Assembly (NCBI GenBank): GCA_002692065.1
Contig: NZJX01000019.1
Coordinates: 90,240 to 154,239, forward strand
DNA length: 64,000 bases
Source of the DNA: Flavobacteriales bacterium
Lineage (GTDB): Bacteria; Bacteroidota; Bacteroidia; Flavobacteriales; UBA7430
Reading direction: 5' to 3'
Under the pieces are notes generated by a model, which saw only the letters and a program-made list of their open reading frames with translations, ran no database searches and was not told the origin of the DNA. Position numbers and translations under genes: made by a program. How positions within the stretch are numbered: the stretch's first letter is position 1; each line of letters begins with the position of its first letter. Below are positions 20,269 through 30,144 of this stretch, piece after piece.

Positions 20269-23200
20269 TTACATGTTTCTTCTATATTGGCCACCTATTT
20301 CAAAAAGTAATTTGGTTATTTGGCCTAAAGAAGCAACTTTTACAATTTCCATTAACTCATGAAAAATATTTTTATCATTCAAAATTGAAAGTTTAAATTT
20401 AGTTAATATTTTATCAATTTGATTAATATTAATTTTTTTAAAGTTTTCCATGTTTTTAATTTGATTAGTTTTTTCTTCATCAAACGATCTAATTATTTCA
20501 TTTGGGGTAATTGTTGGAGATCCGTCAACACTTTTGAAGGTATTTACACCAACAATTTCCAATTTCCCATTATGTTTTAAGTTTTCATAATATAAACTTT
20601 CTTCTTGAATTTTTCCTCTTTGATACATTGATTCCATTGCACCTATAACTCCTCCTCTATCATTAATTTTATCAAATTCATTCAACACAGCTTCTTCAAC
20701 TAGGTTTGTTAACTCATCAATTATAAAAGAACCTTGTAAGGGATTTTCATTTTTTGTTATGCCAAATTCCTTGTTAATAATTAATTGAATAGCTAACGCT
20801 CTCCTAACTGATTTCTCAGTTGGAGTTGTTATAGCTTCATCATATGCATTTGTATGGAGTGAATTACAATTATCATAAATTGCATATAAAGCCTGTAATG
20901 TTGTCCTAATGTCATTAAAATCAATTTCCTGAGCATGTAATGATCTACCAGATGTTTGTATATGATATTTGAGTTTTTGTGTTTTTTCTGATGCATTATA
21001 TTTATATCTCATTGCTTTAGACCATATTCTTCTGGCAACTCTACCTATTACAGAATATTCAGGATCAATACCATTCGAAAAAAAGAAAGACAAATTTGAG
21101 CCAAAATCATCAATTTTCATACCTCTACTCAAATAATATTCAACATATGTAAAACCATTACTTAAAGTAAATGCTAATTGAGTAATTGGATTAGCACCAG
21201 CCTCAGCAATATGGTATCCAGATATTGAAACTGAGTAAAAATTAGTAACCTTATTTAAAATGAAATAATTTTGAATATCTCCCATCATTTTTAATGCAAA
21301 TTCTGTTGAAAAAATACAAGTATTTTGTGCTTGATCTTCTTTTAAAATATCGGCTTTTACAGTACCTCTAATTTTTATTAATGTATTTAGTCTTATTTTA
21401 TTATAAATTGACATAGGTAGTACCTTATCACCAGTTATTCCTAAAAGATATAATCCAAGTTTATTATGATTTTCAGGAAGTTTGCCATTATATTTAGGGC
21501 GAAAAAATGTTTTATTTTTAAAATACTTCTTTATCTTAAGGTCTATCTTTTTTGATAAATTGTTTTTCTTTATGTACAATTCACATTGTTGATCGATAGC
21601 TGTATTTATATAAAAAGCTAAAATAATGGGGGCAGGACCATTTATAGTCATAGATACAGAACTTTTAGGATCACATAAATCAAAACCAGAATATAAGATT
21701 TTAGTATCATCAAGGGTGCACACTGAAACACCAGCATTACCAATTTTTCCATATATATCAGGTCTATAATCTGGATCATTACCATATAATGTTACTGAAT
21801 CAAAAGCAGTTGAAAGTCTTTTTGCATCAAGATCTTTACTCAAATAATGAAACCTTTGATTAGTTCTTTCAGGAGAACCCTCTCCAGCAAACATTCTAGC
21901 AGGGTCCTCATTTGTTCTCTTAAATGGGAATATTCCAGAAGTAAATGGAAAACTACCTGGAACATTTTCTTGAAGAGACCATTTTAATATTTGACCCCAA
22001 CATTTATATTTTGGTAGAACAACTTTAGGAAATTCAATATTTGATAATGTTTTTACTTTAGTATCAATCTTAATTTCTTTATCTCTAACTAGATACTTAA
22101 AAGTGGGATTTTGATATTTTTTGATTAAATTTTCCCAACCAAAAATAATTTCTAAATTTTCTTTAGTTATTTTATTTTTTGTTTGATTATAGATTTTTTT
22201 TAAAAAAAATTTATCATCTTTATTTTTTATTAGATTCATTGTATTATGAATTGAATATAAATTTTCCGCAAATTTAGACTGAAGTTCTACTTTATTATCA
22301 TAATCTCTTATAATCTCGGAAATTTCAGACAAATATCTAACTCTACTACTCTTAATAATTTTATTTTTAATTAATTTATCATCAATATTATAATGTGTTT
22401 TAACCTTAAATTTTGAAATTTTTTGATTTAATAATTTCAAGAGATCAAGATATAATTTATTGACACCTGTATCATTAAATTGAGATGAAACTGTTCCATA
22501 AACAGGAATTTCATGATCTTTCATATCAAATAATTCATGATTTCTTTTATACTGTTTCCTTATATCTCTTAATGCATCTAGAGCTCCGTTTCTATCGAAC
22601 TTGTTTAAGACTATTAAATCAGCAAAATCTAACATGTCTATTTTCTCTAATTGGGATGGCGCACCATATTCAGGGGTCATAACATACAGACTTATATCTG
22701 AATATTCAATTATTTCAGAATCTGATTGACCAATACCAGAAGTTTCAAGAATAATTAAATCAAAATTTGATACCTTAAGTATAGAAATGGCATCTGAAAT
22801 ATTTGAAGACAAAGCCAAGTTCTGTCTCCTAGTAGCTAGTGATCTCATATACACTCTACTATTGTTAATAGAATTCATCCTTATGCGATCTCCTAACAAT
22901 GCACCACCTGTTTTTCTTTTTGTTGGGTCAACTGATAAAATTGCAACTTTCTTAGTTTTAAAATCATTAATGAAACGTCTAACTAGTTCATCAACTAATG
23001 AGGATTTACCTGCACCTCCAGTTCCAGTAATCCCAACAACTAATGTTTTTGAATTTTCCGAAATTGAATTTATTTTATTAAATAATTTATTATGATTATA
23101 TCGATAATTTTCACTTGAAGAAATTGTTTTTGCAATTGATTTAAAACAATTATTTTTTAAATTGTAAAGAATATTTTCAGTTAAAAAATTTCCTTTTGGA

Positions 23201-23691
23201 AAATCAATCTTCTTTACCAAGTGGTTTATCATTCCATCTAAACCTAATTTTCTTCCATCATCTGGCGAATAAATTTTTTCTATACCATAATTCATTAGAT
23301 TTTTGATTTCATTTGGAAGAATAACACCACCTCCTCCTCCAAAAATTTTTATATCTTGGGATGAATTTGATTTTAATAAATCATAAACATATTTGAAATA
23401 TTCATTATGACCACCTTGATATGAAGTGATAGCAATTCCATTAACATCTTCTTGAATAGCTGTATTAACTACTTCCTCAGCTGATCTATCGTGACCTAAA
23501 TGAATTACCTCTACACCCATGGCTTGAATTAGTCTTCTCATTATATTTATAGATGCATCATGACCATCAAATAATGATGCAGCACTAACTAATCTAATTT
23601 TATTTTTAATATTATATTTTTTATTATTTTTCATTATATTTTCAAAATAGTAAATTTTTAGTAAACTTAAATTATTATTTTTGATTATCAC
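20269..23691 (-). CDS. icmF: Fused methylmalonyl-CoA/isobutyryl-CoA mutase (IcmF-type: B12-binding domain + G3E/MeaB-like GTPase + mutase)
   Basis: N-terminal B12 domain '[36 protein letters not shown]', GTPase '[21 protein letters not shown]' and '[23 protein letters not shown]', mutase '[33 protein letters not shown]' and '[37 protein letters not shown]'. Likely start is ATG at 23634 ([12 protein letters not shown]). Confidence 0.93.
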   Translation of the reverse strand: MIIKNNNLSLLKIYYFENIMKNNKKYNIKNKIRLVSAASLFDGHDASINIMRRLIQAMGVEVIHLGHDRSAEEVVNTAIQEDVNGIAITSYQGGHNEYFKYVYDLLKSNSSQDIKIFGGGGGVILPNEIKNLMNYGIEKIYSPDDGRKLGLDGMINHLVKKIDFPKGNFLTENILYNLKNNCFKSIAKTISSSENYRYNHNKLFNKINSISENSKTLVVGITGTGGAGKSSLVDELVRRFINDFKTKKVAILSVDPTKRKTGGALLGDRIRMNSINNSRVYMRSLATRRQNLALSSNISDAISILKVSNFDLIILETSGIGQSDSEIIEYSDISLYVMTPEYGAPSQLEKIDMLDFADLIVLNKFDRNGALDALRDIRKQYKRNHELFDMKDHEIPVYGTVSSQFNDTGVNKLYLDLLKLLNQKISKFKVKTHYNIDDKLIKNKIIKSSRVRYLSEISEIIRDYDNKVELQSKFAENLYSIHNTMNLIKNKDDKFFLKKIYNQTKNKITKENLEIIFGWENLIKKYQNPTFKYLVRDKEIKIDTKVKTLSNIEFPKVVLPKYKCWGQILKWSLQENVPGSFPFTSGIFPFKRTNEDPARMFAGEGSPERTNQRFHYLSKDLDAKRLSTAFDSVTLYGNDPDYRPDIYGKIGNAGVSVCTLDDTKILYSGFDLCDPKSSVSMTINGPAPIILAFYINTAIDQQCELYIKKNNLSKKIDLKIKKYFKNKTFFRPKYNGKLPENHNKLGLYLLGITGDKVLPMSIYNKIRLNTLIKIRGTVKADILKEDQAQNTCIFSTEFALKMMGDIQNYFILNKVTNFYSVSISGYHIAEAGANPITQLAFTLSNGFTYVEYYLSRGMKIDDFGSNLSFFFSNGIDPEYSVIGRVARRIWSKAMRYKYNASEKTQKLKYHIQTSGRSLHAQEIDFNDIRTTLQALYAIYDNCNSLHTNAYDEAITTPTEKSVRRALAIQLIINKEFGITKNENPLQGSFIIDELTNLVEEAVLNEFDKINDRGGVIGAMESMYQRGKIQEESLYYENLKHNGKLEIVGVNTFKSVDGSPTITPNEIIRSFDEEKTNQIKNMENFKKININQIDKILTKFKLSILNDKNIFHELMEIVKVASLGQITKLLFEIGGQYRRNM

Positions 23692-23702
23692 TTAAAAAAA
23701 AA

Positions 23703-24515
23703 ATGGAAAATATAAAAAAAATTATCAAAAAAACCTTTGATAATAAAAGCTTAATAAAAACTAAAGAATCAATTGAAGCTATTGATTATGTAATTAAAAA
23801 TTTAGATGAAGGTAAATTAAAAGTAGCTGAATATGATAAAGTATGGCATTTAAACACTTGGTTAAAAAAATCTATTTTATTATATTTTTTGAAACAAAAT
23901 ATGAAAACTTATAAATTGGGGCCCTTTGAGTTTCACGATAAAATTAAACTCAAAACAAACTATAAAAAACTTGGAGTCAGAGTAGTTCCTCATGCAATTG
24001 CGAGGTACGGTTCATATATATCCAAAAATGTAGTTCTTATGCCATCTTATATTAATATTGGTGCACACGTTGGTTCCAAAACTATGATTGATACTTGGGC
24101 TACAGTTGGATCATGTGCTCAAATTGGAAAAAATGTACACATAAGTGGAGGAGTTGGAATTGGAGGTGTTCTAGAACCAATTCAGTCTAATCCAGTCATT
24201 GTTGAAGACGATGTTTTTATTGGATCTAGATCTATTATAGTTGAGGGAACTATAATTAAAAAAGAAGCAGTTATTGGAGCTAATGTTGTAATAACAAATT
24301 CTACAAAAATTTTCGATGTTTCAAAAAATAAAAGAATTGAGTATAAAAATGAAATACCTGAGAGGTCAGTTGTAATTCCAGGATCCTATGAAAAAAGTTT
24401 TCCTTCAGGTAAATTTTATGTTCCTTGTGCATTGATAATTGGAAAAAGAAAATTAAGTACAGACAAAAAAACTTCTCTCAATGAAACATTAAGAGATTTT
24501 AAATTAAGTGTATAA
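23703..24515 (+). CDS. dapD: 2,3,4,5-tetrahydropyridine-2,6-dicarboxylate N-succinyltransferase
   Basis: 'GVRVVPHAIARYGSYISKNVVLMPSYINIGAHVGSKTMIDTWATVGSCAQIGKNVHISGGVGIGGVLEPIQSNPVIVEDDVFIGSRS'. Confidence 0.96.
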   Translation: MENIKKIIKKTFDNKSLIKTKESIEAIDYVIKNLDEGKLKVAEYDKVWHLNTWLKKSILLYFLKQNMKTYKLGPFEFHDKIKLKTNYKKLGVRVVPHAIARYGSYISKNVVLMPSYINIGAHVGSKTMIDTWATVGSCAQIGKNVHISGGVGIGGVLEPIQSNPVIVEDDVFIGSRSIIVEGTIIKKEAVIGANVVITNSTKIFDVSKNKRIEYKNEIPERSVVIPGSYEKSFPSGKFYVPCALIIGKRKLSTDKKTSLNETLRDFKLSV

Positions 24516-25624
24516 TGAAAATTGGATTTGATGCAAAAAGAATATTCAATAATTTTTCTGGATTGGGAAATTACAGTAGAGAGGTTTTGAGGTTAAGTAT
24601 AGACAATAGTAAAATCAGTAATATAAAATTATTTAATTCTAAATTTAATAAAGATTTTAATTTAATATCTCATAAAAAGCTTGAAATAATCAATCCGAAA
24701 TTTAATTTTTTTAATTTTTTTTGGAGATCATTTTATTTACCGTTTTTAATTAAAAAAAATGATCTAGACATATATCACGGATTAAGCAATGAGATTCCAT
24801 TTTTTATCAAAAAATCAAAAACTAAATATATTGTTACAATACATGATTTAATTTTTTTAAAATACCATAAAGACTATAATTTCATAGATAGATTAATCTA
24901 TAAATTTAAAACAAAAATATCATGTAAAAATGCTGATTTAATTATTGCAATAAGTAAAAAAACCAAAGCTGATTTAGTTTTATATTACAATATTAAACCT
25001 AGTAAAATTAAAATAATCTATCAAACTTGCGATCCAATATTTAAAAAAAAATTTGAATTTCAGTATATAAATAATATAATAAGAAAATATGACCTACCTA
25101 TTAAATTCTTGTTATACGTAGGAAAGATAAGTGAGAGGAAAAACTTAATAACTGTAATAAAATCAATTATAAAATTAAAGAATGAAAAATTAGTAATTAT
25201 TGGTCAATCTAATAAAAAATACCTCAAAAAATGTATGAAATTAATTGAAGAAAAAAAATTGACAAATAGAATTAAATTTTTAAATGTAAAATCCAAAAAA
25301 GAACTAGCAGTAATATATCAACTTTCTAAGGTATTAATATATGTATCTTATTTTGAAGGATTTGGATTACCCATAATTGAGGGAATAAACTCAAAAATTC
25401 CAATAATTGCATCGAATACTGATGAAATTAAGGAAGCTGGTGGAAAATCAATTTTTTATGTTGACCCCGATAGTGTTGATGAAATAAGAGATAAAATTAA
25501 GTATATTAATGATAATCCTATTTTAATACAAAATCAAATAAATTGTAGTACTAATTTCATAAAAAAATTTTCTAAAGAAATAATTCAAAATCAAATATAT
25601 AATACTTATAAATCATTATTATGA
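24515..25624 (+). CDS. Glycosyltransferase family 4 (GT-B)
   Basis: 'MKIGFDAKRIFNNFSGLGNYSREVL', 'LYVGKISERKNLITVIKSI', 'VSYFEGFGLPIIEGINSKIPIIASNTDEIKEAGG'. Confidence 0.92.
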   Translation: MKIGFDAKRIFNNFSGLGNYSREVLRLSIDNSKISNIKLFNSKFNKDFNLISHKKLEIINPKFNFFNFFWRSFYLPFLIKKNDLDIYHGLSNEIPFFIKKSKTKYIVTIHDLIFLKYHKDYNFIDRLIYKFKTKISCKNADLIIAISKKTKADLVLYYNIKPSKIKIIYQTCDPIFKKKFEFQYINNIIRKYDLPIKFLLYVGKISERKNLITVIKSIIKLKNEKLVIIGQSNKKYLKKCMKLIEEKKLTNRIKFLNVKSKKELAVIYQLSKVLIYVSYFEGFGLPIIEGINSKIPIIASNTDEIKEAGGKSIFYVDPDSVDEIRDKIKYINDNPILIQNQINCSTNFIKKFSKEIIQNQIYNTYKSLL

Positions 25625-26385
25625 GGAAACTTAGTGTAATAATTCCAACTTTCAATGAAGAAGAAAACATTAATAAAGTAATTGAATCAGTTAAATTTGC
25701 TAATGAAATAATTGTTGTTGATTCATTTAGTAATGACAATACAAAAGAAATTGCAAATAAAAATAATATTAAATTTCTTGAGAGAAAATATGATTATTCT
25801 GCTTCACAAAAAAATTGGGCTATAAAAAAAGCAAAATATAATTGGATTTTAATTGTTGATGCAGACGAAATAGTTAATAACGAGCTTAAAAATGAAATAA
25901 TTAACATTTTGTCTCAAAATGATGATAATTATGCTTATTGGATTTATAGAAAAAATTATTTTATGAATAAAAAAATTAGATTTAGTGGATGGCAAAATGA
26001 TAAAGTAATAAGACTCTTCAACAGGGATTTTTGTATTTATGAAAATAAAATTGCTCATGCAGAAATTATTTGTAGGGGAAAAGTTGGATACCTTAAAAAT
26101 AAATTATTGCACAATACATTTAAAAATATGGATCATTATGTCAATAAAATGATTAGATATGCGAAATATCAAGCAATTGAATTACATAAAAAAAATATAA
26201 AACCTAACTTTTTTAAACTGCTATTTAAACCTCAAATAAGATTTATTAAGCACTTAATAATAAAATTTGGTATTTTTGATGGAATAGTTGGATTAATAAT
26301 AGCTATTTTAAATTCTTATTCAGTATTTTTAAGATATTTATTTTTATATGAATTTTATATTAATGATAAACAAAGAAATAAATAA
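25621..26385 (+). CDS. Glycosyltransferase family 2 (LPS core heptosyl/KdtX-like)
   Basis: 'KLSVIIPTFNEEENINKVIESVKFANEIIVVDSFSNDNTKEIA', 'WILIVDADEIVNNELKNEI', 'VRLFNRDFCIYENKIAHAEI'-like region. Confidence 0.9.
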   Translation: MRKLSVIIPTFNEEENINKVIESVKFANEIIVVDSFSNDNTKEIANKNNIKFLERKYDYSASQKNWAIKKAKYNWILIVDADEIVNNELKNEIINILSQNDDNYAYWIYRKNYFMNKKIRFSGWQNDKVIRLFNRDFCIYENKIAHAEIICRGKVGYLKNKLLHNTFKNMDHYVNKMIRYAKYQAIELHKKNIKPNFFKLLFKPQIRFIKHLIIKFGIFDGIVGLIIAILNSYSVFLRYLFLYEFYINDKQRNK

Positions 26386-26929
26386 AATAGTTGAAATTTT
26401 AAAACAAGGTAAGGTGATTTTGTACCCTACTGACACTATTTGGGGAATCGGATGTGATGCTACTATTGAAAAATCCGTAAATGAAATTTATAGCATTAAA
26501 AAAAGAAGTTCTAAGAAAAGTTTCATAATACTTATGAGTGACAAAATGATGTTAGCAAAGTATATTAAAAATGTGCCCAACATATCATGGAATATTATTG
26601 ATTCATCATTAAAACCTACTACAATTATTTATGAGAATCCAATGGGAATTGCTAAAAATGCAATCAATAAAAATAATACGATTGCTATTAGAATTGTTAA
26701 AGATAAATTTTGTAAAACGATTATTGAAAAATTGAATAGACCTATCATATCTACTTCTGCTAATATTTCAAACAATAGCACACCATCAAATTTTTCTGAA
26801 ATTGATGAAATTATTAAATCTAAAGTCTGTTATATTACTAAATATAGACAAAAAGAGAAAATCAAACATGAAAGTTCCTCGATTATTAAAATTATTAATA
26901 ATAATTCTGTAAAAGTTTTAAGACAATAA
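26363..26929 (+). CDS. tsaC: L-threonylcarbamoyladenylate synthase (YrdC/Sua5 domain)
   Basis: 'VEILKQGKVILYPTDTIWGIGCDATIEKSVNEIYSIKKRSSKKSFIILMSD', 'RPIISTSANISNNSTPSNFSEID'. ATG at 26363 preferred over 26348; overlaps the upstream GT2. Confidence 0.93.
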   Translation: MINKEINKIVEILKQGKVILYPTDTIWGIGCDATIEKSVNEIYSIKKRSSKKSFIILMSDKMMLAKYIKNVPNISWNIIDSSLKPTTIIYENPMGIAKNAINKNNTIAIRIVKDKFCKTIIEKLNRPIISTSANISNNSTPSNFSEIDEIIKSKVCYITKYRQKEKIKHESSSIIKIINNNSVKVLRQ

Positions 26930-26930
26930 T

Positions 26931-28337
26931 TTGAAAAAATATTTGAAAAATAAAATTTTTGAGATTATTTCTAATTGTTCTGCCGAAATTAATGTAGATA
27001 GTTATGTAATTGGTGGTTTTGTAAGGGATTCAATAATTGGTTTAAAAAAACCTAAAGATATTGATATTGTTTGTGTTGGTAGCGGAATAAATTTAGCTAA
27101 AAATGTATCAAAAAGACTAAAATTAAATAAAGTTCAAATTTTTAAAAACTTTGGAACTGCAATGATAAAATACAATGATCTCGAGATAGAATTTGTTGGA
27201 GCAAGAAAGGAATCTTATTCAAAAGACTCAAGAAATCCAACAGTAAAAAAAACAAGTTTAGACGAAGATCAAAAAAGACGAGATTTCACCATAAATACTA
27301 TTGCTATTAGTTTAAATAAAAATAGTTACGGTGAAATAATTGATCCATTTGAAGGAGTAAATGACATAAAAAGAAAAGTTATTAGAACTCCACTAGATGC
27401 TCATTTGACATATTTTGATGATCCACTAAGAATGATGAGAGCTATAAGATTTTCATCTCAACTTAATTTTGAAATTGAAAAAAAATCTCTAGATTCAATA
27501 ATTCAAAACTCTAAAAGAATTAAAATTATTTCCCAAGAAAGAATAACCGAGGAACTTAATAAAATAATTAAATCTAATAAACCATCAGTTGGTTTAAATT
27601 TACTTTTTCAAACTAATTTGTTGAAATATTTTTTTTCAGAATTATCAGACTTACAAGGAGTCGAAATAATTCATGGGATGAGACATAAAGATAATTTTTT
27701 TCATACTTTAAAAGTTCTAGATAATTTATCTTTAACCAGTAATAAATTTTGGTTAAGATGGGCTGCATTACTTCATGATATTGGAAAACCCGCAACAAAA
27801 AAATTTGATGAAAATAATGGTTGGACTTTTCATGGACACGAATATGTAGGGTCGAAAATGGTACCAAAAGTCTTTAAAAAACTTAAATTACCATTAAATG
27901 AAAAAATGAAGTATGTTCAGAAACTTGTTCTACTTCACTTAAGACCAATTGGTTTATCAAAAGAGATAGTAACCGATTCTGCAATTAGAAGACTTCTATT
28001 TGAATGTGGAAATGATATTGAAGATCTTTTGTTGCTCTGTGAAGCAGATATAACCTCAAAAAATAAATACAAAGTTTTAAAATATCTCAATAATTTTAAA
28101 ATAGTAAGAAAAAAAATTGAAGACATTGAAAAGAGAGATAAAATAAGAAATTGGCAACCTCCTATTTCTGGTCAAAAAATAATGAAAACTTTTAATATTA
28201 AACCATCTAAAGAAGTTGGAGATATTAAAAATAAAATTAGGGAATCTATTCTTGATGGAGACATTAAAAATAATTATGAAGATGCATACAAATTGATGTT
28301 AAAGATCGGAAATGAAATGGGTTTAATAAAAGTTTGA
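26931..28337 (+). CDS. cca: CCA tRNA nucleotidyltransferase with HD domain
   Basis: 'YVIGGFVRDSIIGLKKPKDIDIVCVGSG', 'RRDFTINTIAISL', 'YFDDPLRMMRAIRFSSQL', HD domain 'RWAALLHDIGKPATKKFDENNGWTFHGHEYVG'; TTG start. Confidence 0.95.
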   Translation: MKKYLKNKIFEIISNCSAEINVDSYVIGGFVRDSIIGLKKPKDIDIVCVGSGINLAKNVSKRLKLNKVQIFKNFGTAMIKYNDLEIEFVGARKESYSKDSRNPTVKKTSLDEDQKRRDFTINTIAISLNKNSYGEIIDPFEGVNDIKRKVIRTPLDAHLTYFDDPLRMMRAIRFSSQLNFEIEKKSLDSIIQNSKRIKIISQERITEELNKIIKSNKPSVGLNLLFQTNLLKYFFSELSDLQGVEIIHGMRHKDNFFHTLKVLDNLSLTSNKFWLRWAALLHDIGKPATKKFDENNGWTFHGHEYVGSKMVPKVFKKLKLPLNEKMKYVQKLVLLHLRPIGLSKEIVTDSAIRRLLFECGNDIEDLLLLCEADITSKNKYKVLKYLNNFKIVRKKIEDIEKRDKIRNWQPPISGQKIMKTFNIKPSKEVGDIKNKIRESILDGDIKNNYEDAYKLMLKIGNEMGLIKV

Positions 28338-28340
28338 CAG

Positions 28341-29246
28341 ATGAAAAAATTTATTGTTGTTATTGCGGGGCCAACAGGAATTGGTAAGACAAATCTTTCT
28401 GTTTTTCTCGCAAAAAAATTTAATACTGAAATAATTTCATTTGATTCAAGACAATTTTACAAAGAAATATCAATTGGAACTAATGTACCAAGTAAATATT
28501 TTAGAAAAGAGGTTAAGCATCATTTTATTCAAAATATTAGTATATCAAATTCATATAGTATTGGAAAATATGAAAAAGATGCTCTAAAAACTATTAAAAA
28601 AATTCATGAAAAAAAAAATGTTATTATCATGGTTGGTGGTTCTGGTTTATATTTAGATGCAATAATTCATGGATTAGATTCATTTCCTAAGATTAAAAAA
28701 AAAAATGAATTATATGAACATTATAGAATTAATGGAATTGAATATTTAAAAAAAAAACTTAAAGAATTAGATGAAAACTATTATGATAAAGTTGATACCA
28801 ATAATCCCCAAAGACTTATTAGGGCTATAGAAGTTTGTATAGCATCTGATAAAACCTATTCCAGTTATTTAACTCACACAAAAAAAAAAAGAAAGTTTGA
28901 TGTAATTAAAATTATTCTTCAAGAAGAAAGAAATATACTGTACGAAAGAATAAATCACAGAGTAGATAAAATGATTAAAAAAGGCTTAATACATGAAGTA
29001 TCCAAAAATACAAAATACAGAAAATATAATTCACTTAATACTATAGGATATAAAGAAATATTTGAATATTTGGATGGAAATCAATCATTGTTAGGTGCTG
29101 TTGAGAAAATTAAACGAAATACCAGAAGATACGCTAAAAGACAAATTACTTGGTTTAAAAAATATAAATCAAATTCATTATTTACTAAAAGGGACAAAAA
29201 AAAAATTTTAAATTTTATTTTAGAAAAAATGAAAAATCAATTTTAA
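28341..29246 (+). CDS. miaA: tRNA dimethylallyltransferase
   Basis: 'VVIAGPTGIGKTNLSVFLAKKFNTEIISFDSRQFYKEISIGTNVPS', 'NNPQRLIRAIEV', 'NTRRYAKRQITWFKKY'. Confidence 0.96.
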   Translation: MKKFIVVIAGPTGIGKTNLSVFLAKKFNTEIISFDSRQFYKEISIGTNVPSKYFRKEVKHHFIQNISISNSYSIGKYEKDALKTIKKIHEKKNVIIMVGGSGLYLDAIIHGLDSFPKIKKKNELYEHYRINGIEYLKKKLKELDENYYDKVDTNNPQRLIRAIEVCIASDKTYSSYLTHTKKKRKFDVIKIILQEERNILYERINHRVDKMIKKGLIHEVSKNTKYRKYNSLNTIGYKEIFEYLDGNQSLLGAVEKIKRNTRRYAKRQITWFKKYKSNSLFTKRDKKKILNFILEKMKNQF

Positions 29247-30141
29247 GTCCATCATAAGCTAATTTTGAATTTTTAAATATCATTTTAGATTCTTTCAAAA
29301 AATTATCTGTTGATTTATATCTGGAAGAAAAATGTCCAATTAAAAGATTTTTAGAATTAGTTATATCTGCTATTCTTGCAGCTTCTTTTGATGTTGAATG
29401 AAATGTTTTTTTTGCAATTTTTTTATCAATATCAAGAAAAGTTGCTTCATGATAAAGTAAATCTATATCATTGAAAAATTCTGTTACTTTGGGGAAAAAT
29501 AATGTATCTGAACAATAAGCATATGAAAAGGATTTATTTGGATTTAAAGTAAGATCAAAATTTTTTAGTATAGATCCATTTTCCATTAAATAATCATATC
29601 CTTTTTTGAGTTTATTGAGTTCAAATTTTGGAATCTCATAATAATCTGTCATTTTTCTATTAATTTTCCTCGGTTTAATTTTTTCTTTAAATACAAATCC
29701 ACAACATGATATACTATGTTTAAGAGGAAAAGATGAAATAATCAACTTTTCATCTTCATATAAGGTTGATTTTTCGGCAAAGTTTAAGGGTATAAAGTTA
29801 ATTTGAAAATTTAAAGAAGTAAACGATAACTTATGAGATAAATCTATAAGCTCTTTTAGTTTATTAGGTGCATATATATTTAATTTTTTTTTTCTTCCAA
29901 GTAGATGCATTGAAAAAATTAAACCAAATATTCCCAAATAATGATCACCATGTAAATGAGAAATAAAAATTGAATGAATTTTTTGAAATCCAAAATTATA
30001 TTTTCTAAGATTGACTTGAGTATTCTCAGCACAATCAATTAAAAAAAGATTATTATTAATTTCGAGAATCTGTGATGAATTGTTTCTGTTTAATTTTGGG
30101 GGAGGTGAATGACAACCTAAAATAGTTAAATTAAAACTCAT
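29215..30141 (-). CDS. rnz: Ribonuclease Z
   Basis: 'FLIDCAENTQVNLRKYNFGFQKIHSIFISHLHGDHYLGIFGLIFSMHLLGR', 'LYHEATFLDIDKKIAKKTFHSTSKEAARIADITNSKNLLIGHFSSRYK'. Confidence 0.95.
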   Translation of the reverse strand: MSFNLTILGCHSPPPKLNRNNSSQILEINNNLFLIDCAENTQVNLRKYNFGFQKIHSIFISHLHGDHYLGIFGLIFSMHLLGRKKKLNIYAPNKLKELIDLSHKLSFTSLNFQINFIPLNFAEKSTLYEDEKLIISSFPLKHSISCCGFVFKEKIKPRKINRKMTDYYEIPKFELNKLKKGYDYLMENGSILKNFDLTLNPNKSFSYAYCSDTLFFPKVTEFFNDIDLLYHEATFLDIDKKIAKKTFHSTSKEAARIADITNSKNLLIGHFSSRYKSTDNFLKESKMIFKNSKLAYDGLKIDFSFFLK

Positions 30142-30144
30142 AAT

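Noticed and set aside
22787-23095. 102-aa plus-strand ORF antisense to icmF
   Set aside because: Shadow ORF opposite the conserved GTPase region
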